Of a stretch of 5,520 bases of DNA, positions 5,477 through 5,520 are shown piece after piece (within the stretch, counting starts at the first letter, position 1; each line of letters opens with the position of its first letter). The position numbers and the translations under genes were made by a program. The notes beneath the pieces were generated by a model. That model did not search any database. It saw nothing but the letters and a program-made list of their open reading frames with translations, and had not been told where the DNA came from. Origin of the DNA: Kangiella sp. (lineage in GTDB: Bacteria > Pseudomonadota > Gammaproteobacteria > Enterobacterales > Kangiellaceae); the NCBI GenBank assembly GCA_026195755.1, contig JAPHRL010000130.1, positions 1 through 5,520 on the forward strand, read 5' to 3'.

Positions 5477-5520
5477 ATGAGCGAACAACAAGATACTTAC
5501 GTCGTCGGTGACGAGCAAGA
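5477..5520 (+). CDS. Start of a downstream co-directional gene, possibly ccoG; truncated by the window edge
   Basis: An ATG at 5477 opens a frame reading MSEQQDTYVVGDEQ up to the window edge. An in-frame TGA at 5471-5473 lies just upstream and no alternative start codon occurs between, so the start is well constrained. An AGGT at 5466-5469 is a modest ribosome site about 7 nt away. The gene begins 42 bp after ccoP with no terminator in the gap, so it likely belongs to the same transcript. In gammaproteobacteria the gene after ccoNOQP is often ccoG (the FixG-like Fe-S protein linked to copper handling in cbb3 assembly), and a short polar N-terminus would suit that. Fourteen residues are too few to identify it, so no symbol is given. 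Confidence 0.6.
   Translation, partial: MSEQQDTYVVGDEQ

Noticed and set aside
1..5520. CRISPR array, insertion sequence, tRNA or rRNA, toxin-antitoxin or defence genes
   Set aside because: No direct-repeat array, transposase frame, tRNA-like fold or defence-type protein is visible. The genes are mostly ordinary respiratory and peptidase functions.

Overview
The window looks like chromosome from an aerobic or microaerophilic gammaproteobacterium of moderate GC. The ccoNOQP proteins are of typical proteobacterial type, and the oxidase promoter carries a perfect FNR/Anr operator. A periplasmic S10 carboxypeptidase-like gene next door would fit a protein-degrading marine group such as the Kangiella relatives, but that genus-level guess is only an impression and was not tested.

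Layout: (1) Positions 1-1125, minus strand: the N-terminal 375 codons of a secreted peptidase S10 family protein, cut by the left edge of the window. (2) 1126-1332: a 207-bp divergent intergenic region with a candidate promoter and a 19-nt palindrome. (3) 1333-1827, plus strand: an unrecognised AT-rich gene for a four-helix membrane protein. (4) 1828-2272: about 445 bp of AT-rich intergenic DNA with a Fur-like box at its left end, a dubious 43-codon ORF, and at its right end a well-formed class II FNR-type promoter. (5) 2273-5434, plus strand: the complete ccoNOQP operon for cytochrome cbb3 oxidase, with gaps or overlaps of only a few bases. (6) 5477-5520: the first 14 codons of a further co-directional gene, possibly ccoG by position.

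CcoN (heme b, heme b3 and CuB), CcoO (mono-heme c) and CcoP (di-heme c) form a proton-pumping, high-affinity terminal oxidase in the inner membrane. Electrons from soluble cytochromes or the bc1 complex pass through the c hemes of CcoP and CcoO to the CcoN active site, where O2 is reduced to water. CcoQ is the small membrane subunit linked to complex stability. All metal-ligand residues expected from characterised cbb3 oxidases are present, so the enzyme should be functional. The FNR box is centred exactly 41.5 bp upstream of the start site predicted from its -10 element, which implies induction under low oxygen.

I found no sign of a new multi-gene system. The core of the window is a textbook respiratory operon. 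The less explained parts are the orphan membrane protein with its palindrome-containing promoter region, and the long leader region with the Fur-like box.
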